A stretch of 64,000 bases of DNA. Source: Bradyrhizobium mercantei (GTDB lineage Bacteria; Pseudomonadota; Alphaproteobacteria; Rhizobiales; Xanthobacteraceae). The stretch's first letter is position 1. Every line of letters begins with the position of its first letter. The stretch covers positions 124,001 through 188,000 of the forward strand of contig NZ_MKFI01000005.1 of the NCBI RefSeq assembly GCF_001982635.1. The letters run 5' to 3'. The position numbers and the translations under genes were made by a program. Shown here piece by piece: positions 34,952 through 45,155 of this stretch. A model generated the notes under the pieces. That model was not told the DNA's origin, made no database searches, and worked only from the letters and a program-made list of their open reading frames with translations.

Positions 34952-35737
34952 TCAGACAGTCTTCTCCGGCCACCGGCAGAGATCATTGATCAGACATACT
35001 TCACAACGTGGCCCGCGGGCGAGGCAGGTGTAGCGGCCGTGCAGGATCAGCCAGTGATGGGCGTGCAGCATGAATTCCGTCGAGATCACCTTCTCCAATC
35101 CCAGCTCGACCTCGAGCGGCGTCTTGCCGGGTGCGAGCCCGGTGCGGTTGCCGACGCGAAACACATGGGTGTCGACCGCCATCGTGTGTTCGCCGAACGC
35201 CATGTTGAGCACGACGTTCGCGGTCTTGCGGCCGGCGCCGGGCAACGACTCGATCTCAGTGCGGGTACGCGGCACCTCGCTGCCGAATTCGGCGATCAGC
35301 TTCTCAGACAGAGCGATGACGTTCTTCGCCTTGTTGCGATAGAGCCCGATGGTCTTGATGTAGTCGCGCACACTGTCTTCGCCGAGCGCAAGCATCTTCT
35401 CCGGCGTGTCGGCGACGGCGAACAGCGCTCGTGTCGCCTTGTTGACGCCGGCGTCGGTTGCCTGCGCCGACAGCACCACCGCAACCAGCAGCGTGTAGGG
35501 GTTGAGATGCTCGAGCTCGCCCCTCGGCTCGGGATTGGCCTTGCGGAACCGGTCGAAGACCTCGTAGACCTCCGCGGCCGTCCATGGCTTGGGCTTTGTC
35601 GTTTTCTTGGCGGCCTTTGCGGGCGGCTTGTTTGCCGCGCGTTTGGACAGCGGCTTTGCCGCTTTGGCGGCTTTCTTCTTCGGCGGCGACCGAACGCTTG
35701 GCGTGCTGGCGCGTTGAGAGCGGATGATTTTGGCCAT
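34952..35737 (-). CDS. nth: Endonuclease III
   Basis: DNA glycosylase/AP lyase for oxidised pyrimidines, about 261 residues. Seen: helix-hairpin-helix LPGAGRKTANVVLN with the catalytic Lys, the catalytic Asp in AVDTHVFRVGNR, and the C-terminal 4Fe-4S ligands with spacing C-X6-C-X2-C-X5-C (CLARGPRCEVCLINDLC). An N-terminal Lys/Ala-rich extension of about 45 residues precedes the core and is longer than in E. coli. The ATG at 35737 is preferred; a longer frame runs into the divergent gene. Confidence 0.95.
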   Translation of the reverse strand: MAKIIRSQRASTPSVRSPPKKKAAKAAKPLSKRAANKPPAKAAKKTTKPKPWTAAEVYEVFDRFRKANPEPRGELEHLNPYTLLVAVVLSAQATDAGVNKATRALFAVADTPEKMLALGEDSVRDYIKTIGLYRNKAKNVIALSEKLIAEFGSEVPRTRTEIESLPGAGRKTANVVLNMAFGEHTMAVDTHVFRVGNRTGLAPGKTPLEVELGLEKVISTEFMLHAHHWLILHGRYTCLARGPRCEVCLINDLCRWPEKTV

Positions 35738-35759
35738 GAACGGGATATACTGACACGTC

Positions 35760-36305
35760 ATGACCGCAGGCAACGACTTTGATCCCGCGAACGACGCCGA
35801 GGCGACCGGCCCCGAGGCCGAGCCGAAACTGTTCTCGGCGCTGCTGACGCCGCATCGCTCGCTGAACCGCACCGGCTTCATCGTGCTGATGTCGTTCGTC
35901 ACCGTGATCAGCTTCATCGCCGGCGCGGTGTTCTGGTGGCTGGGCGCCTGGCCGATCTTCGGCTTCTTCGGCCTCGACGTGCTGGTGATCTACTGGGCGT
36001 TCAAGGTCAATTTCCGCACCGCCAAGGCGAGTGAGGAGATCACCGTGACGCCGTCGGAACTGCGGGTGCGCAGGATCAGCCATCGCGGCCATGTGGTCGA
36101 ATGGGTGCTCAATCCGCTCTGGGTGCGGTTCGAGCAGATCTCGCATGAGGAGTTCGGCATCGAGCGGCTTTACCTGGTGTCCCGGGGCCGCCGGGTCAGC
36201 GTCGGCAGTTTCCTGGGTCCGGACGAAAAGGCAAGCTTTTCCAAAGCATTGACGGCTGCGTTGAATGCCGCGAAACGCGGACCCACTTACAATCCCATCA
36301 CCTAG
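35760..36305 (+). CDS. DUF2244 integral membrane protein
   Basis: 181 residues. Two adjacent membrane helices (IVLMSFVTVISFIAGAVFWWL and IFGFFGLDVLVIYWAF, about 41-83) are followed by a cytoplasmic beta-rich domain (VTPSELRVRRISHRGHVVEWVLNPLW) typical of DUF2244. No function is known for the family. It is divergent from nth across only 22 bp, so the two promoters must overlap the opposite gene. Confidence 0.85.
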   Translation: MTAGNDFDPANDAEATGPEAEPKLFSALLTPHRSLNRTGFIVLMSFVTVISFIAGAVFWWLGAWPIFGFFGLDVLVIYWAFKVNFRTAKASEEITVTPSELRVRRISHRGHVVEWVLNPLWVRFEQISHEEFGIERLYLVSRGRRVSVGSFLGPDEKASFSKALTAALNAAKRGPTYNPIT

Positions 36306-36341
36306 TCGAGCTTGTCAGAAATCGGGTGGTTTGGACGCGCC

Positions 36342-37259
36342 ATGGCTCCTAAATCAGACACCATGATGACACTCGCCATACATGATCAGCGCCTGGCCAA
36401 GCCGGGCCTCCAGAGCGCCGCCCTGCGCGACTATGATTCAGTGCGGCGCGCCATCGCGTTCATCTCGGAACATTGGCGTACGCAGCCGACCATCGAAGCG
36501 ATGGCCGATGCCGCCGCCGTGACGCCGGATGAGCTGCACCACCTGTTCCGCCGCTGGGCCGGGCTGACGCCGAAGGCCTTCATGCAGGCGCTGACGCTCG
36601 ATCACGCCAAGAACCTGCTGCGCGATTCGGCCAGCGTGCTCGACGCGGCACTCGACTCCGGCCTCTCGGGGCCGGGACGGCTGCACGATTTGTTCGTCAC
36701 GCACGAGGCGATGTCACCAGGCGAATGGAAGACTGGTGGCGGCGGCATGACGCTGCGCTACGGCTTCCACCCCTCGCCGTTCGGCACCGCGATCGTGATC
36801 GCAACCGACCGCGGGCTGGCGGGGCTTGCCTTCGCCGACCCCGGCGACGAGCAGACCGCATTCGCCGACATGAAGCGGCGCTGGCCGAACGCGATTTATG
36901 TCGAGGACACCGACGGCACCACCGCCCTGGCGCAGCGCGTGTTCGATACGCGGCTGTGGCGAGCGGACCAGCCGCTGCGCGTCGTCCTGATCGGCACCGA
37001 CTTCGAGGTGCGGGTGTGGGAGACGTTGCTCAAGATCCCGATGGGCCGCGCAGTGAGCTATTCGGACATCGCCTGCAACATCAACAACCCGAAGGCGTCA
37101 CGCGCCGTCGGCGCCGCGGTCGGCCGCAACCCGGTGTCGTTCGTGGTGCCCTGCCATCGCGCACTCGGCAAGAGCGGCGCACTGACCGGCTATCACTGGG
37201 GCGTCACCCGCAAGCAGGCGATGCTGGGCTGGGAAGCCGGTCAGGTCGGGTTGCACTGA
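36342..37259 (+). CDS. Ada-like AraC-HTH / O6-alkylguanine-DNA methyltransferase fusion
   Basis: About 306 residues. The N-terminal half is an AraC-type helix-turn-helix (TIEAMADAAAVTPDELHHLFRRWAGLTPKAFMQA). The C-terminal half is a suicide DNA methyltransferase with acceptor Cys in VVPCHRAL near residue 270 and the GYHWG motif. The zinc-binding methylphosphotriester domain that begins E. coli Ada is absent, so it cannot sense alkyl-phosphotriesters in that way. The frame starts at a TTG (36312); ATGs at 36342 and 36363 are more likely. Confidence 0.88.
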   Translation: MAPKSDTMMTLAIHDQRLAKPGLQSAALRDYDSVRRAIAFISEHWRTQPTIEAMADAAAVTPDELHHLFRRWAGLTPKAFMQALTLDHAKNLLRDSASVLDAALDSGLSGPGRLHDLFVTHEAMSPGEWKTGGGGMTLRYGFHPSPFGTAIVIATDRGLAGLAFADPGDEQTAFADMKRRWPNAIYVEDTDGTTALAQRVFDTRLWRADQPLRVVLIGTDFEVRVWETLLKIPMGRAVSYSDIACNINNPKASRAVGAAVGRNPVSFVVPCHRALGKSGALTGYHWGVTRKQAMLGWEAGQVGLH

Positions 37260-37289
37260 GCGCGCGCGGACAAAGCGTCCGGTCTCTCA

Positions 37290-37415
37290 CCGTCATCCTG
37301 AGGTGCTCGCGCAAGCGAGCCTCGAAGGGTCGACGGCCACGAGCGGGGCCGTGCATCCTTCGAGGCTCGCCCAGCGGCGCAATTGCGCCGCAAGGCTCGC
37401 ACCTCAGGATGACGG
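37290..37415. repeat. Palindromic repeat family A, copy 3
   Basis: Ends CCGTCATCCTGAGGT / ACCTCAGGATGACGG are exact complements, with inner GCGAGCCTCGAAGG / CCTTCGAGGCTCGC also complementary and an extra GCGGCGCAATTGCGCCGC hairpin inserted in the right arm. It fills the gap between the convergent ada-like and gpmA genes. Confidence 0.92.
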
Positions 37416-37438
37416 GACGGTGATATTGACCGCTTCAG

Positions 37439-38062
37439 CTACCCGGCCAGATCGACCTTCGAGGCCACGGTGGAATCGGCGTTGAGCCGGTAGACCACCG
37501 GCGCGCCGGTCGCGAGCTCGCGCTTGAGGATCTGCTCGGGCGAGAGCTTCTCCAGCACCATGATCAGCGCGCGCAGCGAGTTGCCGTGGGCGGCGACCAA
37601 TGTGCGCTGGCCGCGCAGCACGCCGGGCAGGATCTCCTGCACGTAATAGGGCAGCGTACGCGCCAGCGTATCCTTCAGGCTTTCGCCGCCGGGCGGCGGC
37701 ACGTCGTAGGAACGGCGCCAGATCAGGACCTGATCCTCGCCCCACTTCTTGCGGGCGTCGTCCTTGTTGAGACCCGAGAGATCGCCATAGTCGCGTTCAT
37801 TGAGCGCGAGATTCTTCGTGGTCGGCAAGCCGGTCTGGCCGATCTGCTCCAGCATCAGCGTCAGCGTGTGCTGCGCACGGGTGAGATCGGAGGTGAAGGC
37901 GACATCGAACGACAGATCCTGCGCCTTCAGCTTGCGGCCGGCATCCTTGGCCTCGGCGACACCCTGTTCGGTGAGATCAGGGTCCTTCCACCCGGTGAAG
38001 AGGTTCTTCAGATTCCATTCGCTCTGACCGTGACGAACGAGCACAAGAAGACGATCACTCAT
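37439..38062 (-). CDS. gpmA: 2,3-bisphosphoglycerate-dependent phosphoglycerate mutase
   Basis: Glycolytic mutase of 3- and 2-phosphoglycerate, 207 residues. The phospho-histidine motif [10 protein letters not shown] (His 11) opens the protein; [11 protein letters not shown] and the second catalytic His in [10 protein letters not shown] near residue 159 follow. It is shorter than E. coli GpmA (about 250), as usual for the alphaproteobacterial form. It lies 47 bp downstream of dapB on the same strand and may share its transcript. Confidence 0.93.
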   Translation of the reverse strand: MSDRLLVLVRHGQSEWNLKNLFTGWKDPDLTEQGVAEAKDAGRKLKAQDLSFDVAFTSDLTRAQHTLTLMLEQIGQTGLPTTKNLALNERDYGDLSGLNKDDARKKWGEDQVLIWRRSYDVPPPGGESLKDTLARTLPYYVQEILPGVLRGQRTLVAAHGNSLRALIMVLEKLSPEQILKRELATGAPVVYRLNADSTVASKVDLAG

Positions 38063-38109
38063 TTCTGATTCCGTTTTCGCTTAGCTGGATTTGATTTCGT
38101 CGAGCGGAC

Positions 38110-38922
38110 TCAGTCGCTCAACCCGAGAACGTCGGCCATCGAATACATGCCGGGCTTCTTGCCGTGCGCCCACAGCGCCGCCTTCAGCGCGCCCTGCGCG
38201 AACAGCGCGCGATCCTCGGCATGATGCGACAGCGTGATGCGCTCCGAGGGACCGGCAAAGATCACGCTGTGATCGCCGGCCGCGGTGCCGCCGCGCAACG
38301 AGGCGAAGCCGATATCGCCGGCACGCCGCGCGCCGGTCAGGCCATCGCGGCCGCGTGCCGAATGCTGGTCAAGCGCGATCTTGCGGCCGGCCGCGGCGGC
38401 TTCGCCGAGCATCAGGGCGGTGCCCGACGGCGCGTCGATCTTGGACTTGTGATGCAGCTCGAGAATCTCGATGTCGAAGCTCTGGTCGAGCGATTGCGCG
38501 ACGCGCTTGACCAGCGCGGCGAGCAGATTGACGCCGAGGCTCATATTGCCCGACTTCACCACGATGGCGCGGTTGGTGACGCTCTTGATCACCGCATCGT
38601 CGGACTGCGACAGGCCGGTGGTGCCGATGACATGAACGAGGCCGCGCTCGGCGGCGATCGCGACATTGGCGATGGTCGCGGCCGGCACGGTGAAATCCAG
38701 GATGCCGTCGGCACCCGCCGACATCGACCACAGATCGGCCGACAGCTTGACGTCATTGGCGGGAAGGCCGGCGAGCACGCCGGCATCCTTGCCGAGCAGT
38801 TCCGAGCCCGGCGCTTCCAGCGCGCCGACCAGCACCGCCCCCGGGGTTTCGGAAATCACCCGCACCAGCGTGCGGCCCATCCGGCCGCCAGCTCCCGCAA
38901 CAATCAGACGCATGTCAGCCAT
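38110..38922 (-). CDS. dapB: 4-hydroxy-tetrahydrodipicolinate reductase
   Basis: Lysine/diaminopimelate pathway enzyme, 270 residues. N-terminal dinucleotide fold ([12 protein letters not shown]), [20 protein letters not shown], and the signature [19 protein letters not shown] near residue 155 containing the catalytic His and Lys. It ends 47 bp before gpmA. The product goes to peptidoglycan and lysine. Confidence 0.95.
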   Translation of the reverse strand: MADMRLIVAGAGGRMGRTLVRVISETPGAVLVGALEAPGSELLGKDAGVLAGLPANDVKLSADLWSMSAGADGILDFTVPAATIANVAIAAERGLVHVIGTTGLSQSDDAVIKSVTNRAIVVKSGNMSLGVNLLAALVKRVAQSLDQSFDIEILELHHKSKIDAPSGTALMLGEAAAAGRKIALDQHSARGRDGLTGARRAGDIGFASLRGGTAAGDHSVIFAGPSERITLSHHAEDRALFAQGALKAALWAHGKKPGMYSMADVLGLSD

Positions 38923-38986
38923 GGCTCACCTCTGCACGCGATATAGCGAGCAAAGGCTGTTCCGGCAACCGAACCGGCGGCCCCGG

Positions 38987-39283
38987 CTACGGGCTGGCGT
39001 GCCCCTCGATGATGATCAGGTCGGCGATCGAGTGCGGCTGCCGGACCTTGATGTTGGCCTGGTATTCGGGCGAGTTGTAGCAGGCGAGCGCGGTCTCATA
39101 GTCCGGGAATTCGATCACCACGTTGCGCGAGCGGCTCTGGCCTTCCACGCTGGCGAACCTGCCGCCGCGGACGATGAACTTGCCGCCGAATTTCTGGAAG
39201 ATGGCCGGATTGGCCGCCATATAGGGCTTGTAACCCTCATCGTTATGAACGTCGACGCGTCCAATCCAGTATCCCTTCGCCAT
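38987..39283 (-). CDS. DUF1330 family protein
   Basis: 98-residue ferredoxin-like dimeric alpha/beta-barrel protein of the DUF1330 family (KGYWIGRVDVHNDEGYKPYM; FGGKFIVRGG; VVIEFPDYETALACYNSPEYQ). Members are frequent in proteobacteria and their function is unknown. It lies 23 bp after pyrF on the same strand and 64 bp before dapB. Confidence 0.9.
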   Translation of the reverse strand: MAKGYWIGRVDVHNDEGYKPYMAANPAIFQKFGGKFIVRGGRFASVEGQSRSRNVVIEFPDYETALACYNSPEYQANIKVRQPHSIADLIIIEGHASP

Positions 39284-39306
39284 CTCTGTTCTCCCTTGTT
39301 GTTGGT

Positions 39307-40029
39307 TCAGGCGAGCGCCTGGGCGATCTCAGCGTGAATGGCTTCGGCCGCGGCCTTCGGATCCGCGGCTTCCATCACCGGGCGCCCGACCACCAGATAG
39401 TCAGCGCCGGCGGCAATGGCACGGGCCGGCGTCATGATCCGCTTCTGGTCGCCGGTCGCCGAGCCCGCGGGGCGGATGCCCGGCGTCACCAGGCTGATCT
39501 GATCGCCGACGATTGTGCGCAGGGCGGCGGCTTCCTCGGGCGAGCTGACGAGGCCGTCGACACCGAGCGCCTGGGCCTGCCTGGCGCGGGCCTCGACGAG
39601 ATCGGAGACGTTGAGGCGATAGCCCGCCGCGTGCAGGTCGGCGTCGTCGTAGGAGGTCAGCACCGTCACCGCGAGGATCTTCAGGCCGGAGCCTGCGCGC
39701 GCCTCGACCGCCGCCTTCATGGTCTGCGGATAGGCGTGCACGGTGAGAAAGGTCGCGCCGAGACCGGCGACGCTTTCGACCCCGCGCGCGACCGTGTTGC
39801 CGATGTCGTGCAGCTTGAGATCGAGAAAGACCTTCTTGCCGCGGCCTGCCAGCTGCTTCGCCAACACGAGACCACCGGCATAACCGAGCTGATAGCCGAT
39901 CTTGTAGAAGGTAACGCTGTCGCCGAGCCTGTCGATCATCGCCTCGGCCGCCACGACCGACGGCACATCGAGCGCCACAATCAACCGGTCTCTTGGCGCG
40001 ATCCCTGGAGCGATCTGGGCTGGCTGCAT
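39307..40029 (-). CDS. pyrF: Orotidine-5'-phosphate decarboxylase
   Basis: Last step of UMP synthesis, 240 residues. The active-site motif [11 protein letters not shown] near residue 71 contains the Asp-Lys-Asp array. LIVALDVPS at the start and the phosphate-binding region [18 protein letters not shown] and VVGRPVMEA near the C-terminus are typical. It starts 6 bp after the end of the FMN-reductase gene; the two are probably co-transcribed. Confidence 0.95.
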   Translation of the reverse strand: MQPAQIAPGIAPRDRLIVALDVPSVVAAEAMIDRLGDSVTFYKIGYQLGYAGGLVLAKQLAGRGKKVFLDLKLHDIGNTVARGVESVAGLGATFLTVHAYPQTMKAAVEARAGSGLKILAVTVLTSYDDADLHAAGYRLNVSDLVEARARQAQALGVDGLVSSPEEAAALRTIVGDQISLVTPGIRPAGSATGDQKRIMTPARAIAAGADYLVVGRPVMEAADPKAAAEAIHAEIAQALA

Positions 40030-40035
40030 GTCACC

Positions 40036-40614
40036 TCACATCATGCGTTGGGAATGGTCGATCAGCTGCCGCACCAGCGCCCGCATCGTGTCGATGTCGG
40101 CCTGGTGCTTCAGACGATCCATATCGTCATAGGCCTGCTCGGCGAATGACAGCGCGAGCTGGTTCGGGATCACGGTGGCGTGGCACGCCGACAGGATCAG
40201 CCGCAGCGCCGCCAGCGCGCGGGTGCCGCCGAGCCGGTTGCCGGATGCCGCAGCGATCGCGAACACGCGCTCGCGGAACACCTGGCCGCGGGTCTCCTGC
40301 GGATCCTGCACGCGGCTCACCCAGTCGATGGTGTTCTTCACCAGCGCCGGCACCGAGGAATTATACTCCGGCGTCACGATCAGCACGCCGTGATGGCCGC
40401 CGATCATCCGCTTCAGGTTGACGGCGTGCTGCGGCACGCCCGATTTGGCCTGCAGGTCGCCGTCATAGATCGGCAGCGGAAAATCACCGAGCGAGATGCG
40501 GGAGATGTCGGCGCCCAGCTGCGCGAGCTCGTGCGCCAGCACGGCGGCCAGCTTCGCATTGAGCGAGCCTGATCGAAGCGATCCCGGGATCACGAGGATT
40601 TTCAACGCGGACAT
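40036..40614 (-). CDS. NADPH-dependent FMN reductase family protein
   Basis: 192-residue flavodoxin-fold oxidoreductase. The FMN phosphate loop (GSLRSGSLNAKL near residue 11) and the PEYNSSVPALVKNTIDW motif near residue 84 are diagnostic of the NADPH:FMN/quinone/chromate reductase family. Soluble, no signal peptide. Placed directly before pyrF on the same strand. Confidence 0.9.
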   Translation of the reverse strand: MSALKILVIPGSLRSGSLNAKLAAVLAHELAQLGADISRISLGDFPLPIYDGDLQAKSGVPQHAVNLKRMIGGHHGVLIVTPEYNSSVPALVKNTIDWVSRVQDPQETRGQVFRERVFAIAAASGNRLGGTRALAALRLILSACHATVIPNQLALSFAEQAYDDMDRLKHQADIDTMRALVRQLIDHSQRMM

Positions 40615-40662
40615 TTCGAAATCGCAGGTTGGGCACGCGCCCAGCGCGACGATGCTGAGCGA

Positions 40663-41265
40663 TCAGCCCTTGCGATACACCCAGACCCGCGCGGGCGGAA
40701 GGTTCATCCAGATCCGCTCCGAGGCCTCTGTGGACACGCCCGGCAGCGACTTCGGAATCGGGGGCGCCACCGAATAGGTGAACTGGACGAAGGGCGCGCC
40801 GGGCGCGAGTGCCAGGAAGGCGTCGCGGATCAGCTTCAGGCGGGTCAGCATCGGCTTGGTGACCAGCGGTAGACCGGAGACCACGGCCGAGGCCGGAGAC
40901 TTCATGACGTCCCACAGCGTGTCGCGCAGCCGGTAGGCGTCACCCTGGACCACCTTGGCCTGCGGATAGCGTTCGCGCAACAACGCGCAGAAGCCGGGAT
41001 TGTATTCAACCAGGACGAGACGCTTCTGATCGACGCCGTGCTCGATCAGCGCGTTGGTGATCGCCCCGGTGCCGGGCCCAAGTTCGACGACAGGCCCTTC
41101 CGCGTCGGGATCGACATATTGCGCCATGGTGCGCGCAAGCAGCCGACCGGACGGCATCACCGCGCCCATATGCAGCGGCTTCTCGATCCATGAACGGAGA
41201 AAACGAACCTCGTCGTCGAGACGGAGGGGCTTCTTCGACGCACGCACGGACGATTGCAGAGGCAT
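40663..41265 (-). CDS. pmtA: Phospholipid N-methyltransferase PmtA-like
   Basis: About 200 residues, SAM-dependent. The SAM motif VELGPGTGAITNALIEHG near residue 60 and VLVEYNPGFCALLRERYP fit the small rhizobial Pmt that methylates phosphatidylethanolamine toward phosphatidylcholine. The alternative is another small rRNA-adenine-dimethylase-like methyltransferase. The frame opens at a TTG (41292); the ATG at 41265 gives the usual length. It follows dnaJ by 100 bp, an arrangement I recall for B. japonicum pmtA. Confidence 0.8.
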   Translation of the reverse strand: MPLQSSVRASKKPLRLDDEVRFLRSWIEKPLHMGAVMPSGRLLARTMAQYVDPDAEGPVVELGPGTGAITNALIEHGVDQKRLVLVEYNPGFCALLRERYPQAKVVQGDAYRLRDTLWDVMKSPASAVVSGLPLVTKPMLTRLKLIRDAFLALAPGAPFVQFTYSVAPPIPKSLPGVSTEASERIWMNLPPARVWVYRKG

Positions 41266-41335
41266 GTCGCTACCAGGCGGGACCGCGCACAATCGAGCGG
41301 TTGTCAGAAAACGTTCACAAACACGTATAGATCGA

Positions 41336-41361
41336 AGTCGTTACGGTCAAGCGTAACGACT
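41336..41361 (-). terminator. Hairpin after dnaJ
   Basis: A perfect 10-bp stem (AGTCGTTACG with CGTAACGACT) and a 6-nt loop lie 5 bp after the dnaJ stop on the minus strand. No T-run follows, so it may stabilise the dnaJ mRNA end or terminate weakly before pmtA. Confidence 0.55.
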
Positions 41362-41365
41362 GCGG

Positions 41366-42493
41366 CTAGACGGAACGGTTTCCGAAGAAGTCCTTGACCT
41401 TAGAGAAGAAACCCGCTGCCTCCGGCTGGGTTGCGCCGGACGACAGTTTTTCGAACTCCATCAGCAATTCTTGCTGTTTCTTGGTCAGATTCTGCGGCGT
41501 TTCAACCACGACCTGGACATACATGTCGCCGGTCTGACGTGAGCGGAGCACCGGCATACCCTTTGATGCGATGCGGAATCGCCGGCTGGATTGGGTGCCG
41601 GCCGGCACCTTCACCTTGGTCTTGCCCTTGTCGATGGTCGGCACTTCGAACTCGCCGCCGAGTGCTGCGGTGACCATCGAGATCGGCACGCGGCAATGCA
41701 GGTCGGCGCCATCGCGCTGGAAGAACTGGTGCGTGGTCAGCGACAAGAAGATGTAGAGGTCGCCGGGCGGTCCGCCGCGGACACCGGCCTCGCCTTCACC
41801 GGCGAGACGAATGCGGGTGCCGTCCTCGACGCCCGGAGGAATGTTGACCGACAGCGCACGCTCGCGCGTCACCCGGCCGGAACCGGCGCAGGAGGTGCAG
41901 GCGTCCTCGATCATCTGGCCGCGGCCCTGGCAGCCGGGGCAGGTGCGCTCCAGCGTGAAGAAGCCCTGGGCCTGCCGGATACGCCCGGCGCCGCCGCAAT
42001 GCGAACAGGTCTTCGGCTTGGTGCCGGCCTTGGCGCCGGTGCCGGAGCAGGATTCGCAGGTGACCGAGACCGGGATCTCGATCTGCGCGGTCTTGCCCTG
42101 GAAGGCCTCCTCGAGCGTGATCTCCATGTTGTAGCGCAGGTCGGCGCCACGTTCGCGGCCGCCGCTGCGGCGCTGCCCGGCCATGCCGAACAGGTCCTCG
42201 AAGATGTCGGAGAAGGATGAGGCGAAGCCGGCGCCGAAGCCGGGGCCGCCGCCGCCCATGCCCTGCTCGAAGGCGGCATGGCCGAAGCGGTCATAGGCGG
42301 CGCGCTTGTCGCCGTCCTTCAAGACCTCATAGGCCTCGTTGATTTCCTTGAACCGGACTTCGCTGGTGGCGTCGCCCGGATTCTTGTCCGGATGCCATTT
42401 CATCGCGAGCTTGCGGAAAGCCGATTTCAGCTTGGTCTCGTCCGCGTTCCGCTCAACCTCGAGGGTCTCGTAATAGCAGCGCTTGGTGGACAT
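41366..42493 (-). CDS. dnaJ: Chaperone protein DnaJ
   Basis: 375-residue Hsp40 that delivers substrates to DnaK and stimulates its ATPase. The J domain has the HPD triad (KWHPDKNPG near residue 33). A Gly/Phe-rich linker ([15 protein letters not shown]), four zinc repeats CxxCxGxG ([32 protein letters not shown]; about 145-215) and the C-terminal substrate domains follow. It is downstream of dnaK, with a hairpin plus T-run between them. Confidence 0.97.
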   Translation of the reverse strand: MSTKRCYYETLEVERNADETKLKSAFRKLAMKWHPDKNPGDATSEVRFKEINEAYEVLKDGDKRAAYDRFGHAAFEQGMGGGGPGFGAGFASSFSDIFEDLFGMAGQRRSGGRERGADLRYNMEITLEEAFQGKTAQIEIPVSVTCESCSGTGAKAGTKPKTCSHCGGAGRIRQAQGFFTLERTCPGCQGRGQMIEDACTSCAGSGRVTRERALSVNIPPGVEDGTRIRLAGEGEAGVRGGPPGDLYIFLSLTTHQFFQRDGADLHCRVPISMVTAALGGEFEVPTIDKGKTKVKVPAGTQSSRRFRIASKGMPVLRSRQTGDMYVQVVVETPQNLTKKQQELLMEFEKLSSGATQPEAAGFFSKVKDFFGNRSV

Positions 42494-42600
42494 CCTTCAA
42501 TTCCGTCCGAAGTTCATCGCGATCGCCAAAGGTCGCGCCAGGGATTGCGTTGACGATTGCGTCAAGGATTGCGCCTGTCTGGAAGATGCAGCGATCGCCT

Positions 42601-42660
42601 TAAAGAAAAATGACCCCCACTCCTCCGAGACGCGGCGCGTGCTCTTTGGTGTGAGGGTCA
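42601..42660 (-). terminator. Terminator or attenuator between dnaK and dnaJ
   Basis: On the minus strand TGACCCTCAC (42660-42651) pairs with GTGGGGGTCA (42620-42611), ten pairs including one G-U. The stem is followed at once by TTTTTCTTTA. The 30-nt loop contains a smaller GC-rich hairpin. This lies 15 bp after the dnaK stop codon and 107 bp before dnaJ, so part of the transcript should end here. Confidence 0.6.
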
Positions 42661-42675
42661 TGATCGCAAATCCGC

Positions 42676-44577
<1,902 letters not shown>

Positions 44578-45155
44578 GATTTTGATATCCTCTTTGCTAC
44601 GGCAGGTTGGTTGGGCCCTGACGGCGCTCCGTACCGAACCCCCAGACGTTCACATACTCGCGATATTGCGACGGTGAGCCTGATATAGGAGAGAGGGTCC
44701 TGCCCGCAAGGACTGGACGCAACGTTGAGGCCTGAAAAGACTGACGTTTGAAAGATTGTGTCAGTCCGACTGCGGCACCGGTTCAAGCCCAAGGCAACCC
44801 CGGGCCAAGTTAACAAATCGGCAATGATGCGGCGCGCCGCCGACCGCGAATGTCCGCCGCGCGACGTCAGCGCTGTTGAGTGAACGCTCACAAACGTCGT
44901 ATGCGAGAGCGGCGCACGGGTCGAGGGCGCGCTGTTTGGCCGCTGGCGGCCAATCTCGGAAACGTCGGGAAACTGGAAAGTGCCTGCCAATCAGGGCGAA
45001 AAGCCCACGGAATCGGGCTCGCAGGCCCGGAGCGGAGATCTGGCGGCCTGTTGCAGGGTCATCAAAACCGCTAAAAGCGGTCCGACTGAAAGAGGCCATC
45101 CAGCCCTGCGCCCGGCCCCGCTGCGCGGCCACCAAGCAAAACCGGTAGATCCCCC
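44578..45155. other. 578-bp gap upstream of dnaK
   Basis: Contains the candidate heat-shock promoter of dnaK at 44683-44712 and, further right, the promoter region of the divergent exported protein. No frame in 44761-45155 has coding character and I see no CIRCE element (TTAGCACTC-N9-GAGTGCTAA). About 400 bp remain unexplained. Confidence 0.4.
44683..44712 (-). promoter_or_regulatory. Candidate sigma-32 (RpoH) promoter of dnaK
   Basis: On the minus strand TCCTTGCGG, 14 bases after CTTGCGG, CCTATAT resembles the heat-shock consensus CTTGAAA-N11-16-CCCATnT. The -10 lies about 105 bp before the dnaK ATG. dnaKJ of B. japonicum is reported to be RpoH-dependent. A site with the same spacing precedes grpE. 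Confidence 0.5.

Noticed and set aside
44578-45155. A CIRCE element for HrcA before dnaK
   Set aside because: I looked for TTAGCACTC-N9-GAGTGCTAA and found no acceptable match here or before hrcA and grpE.
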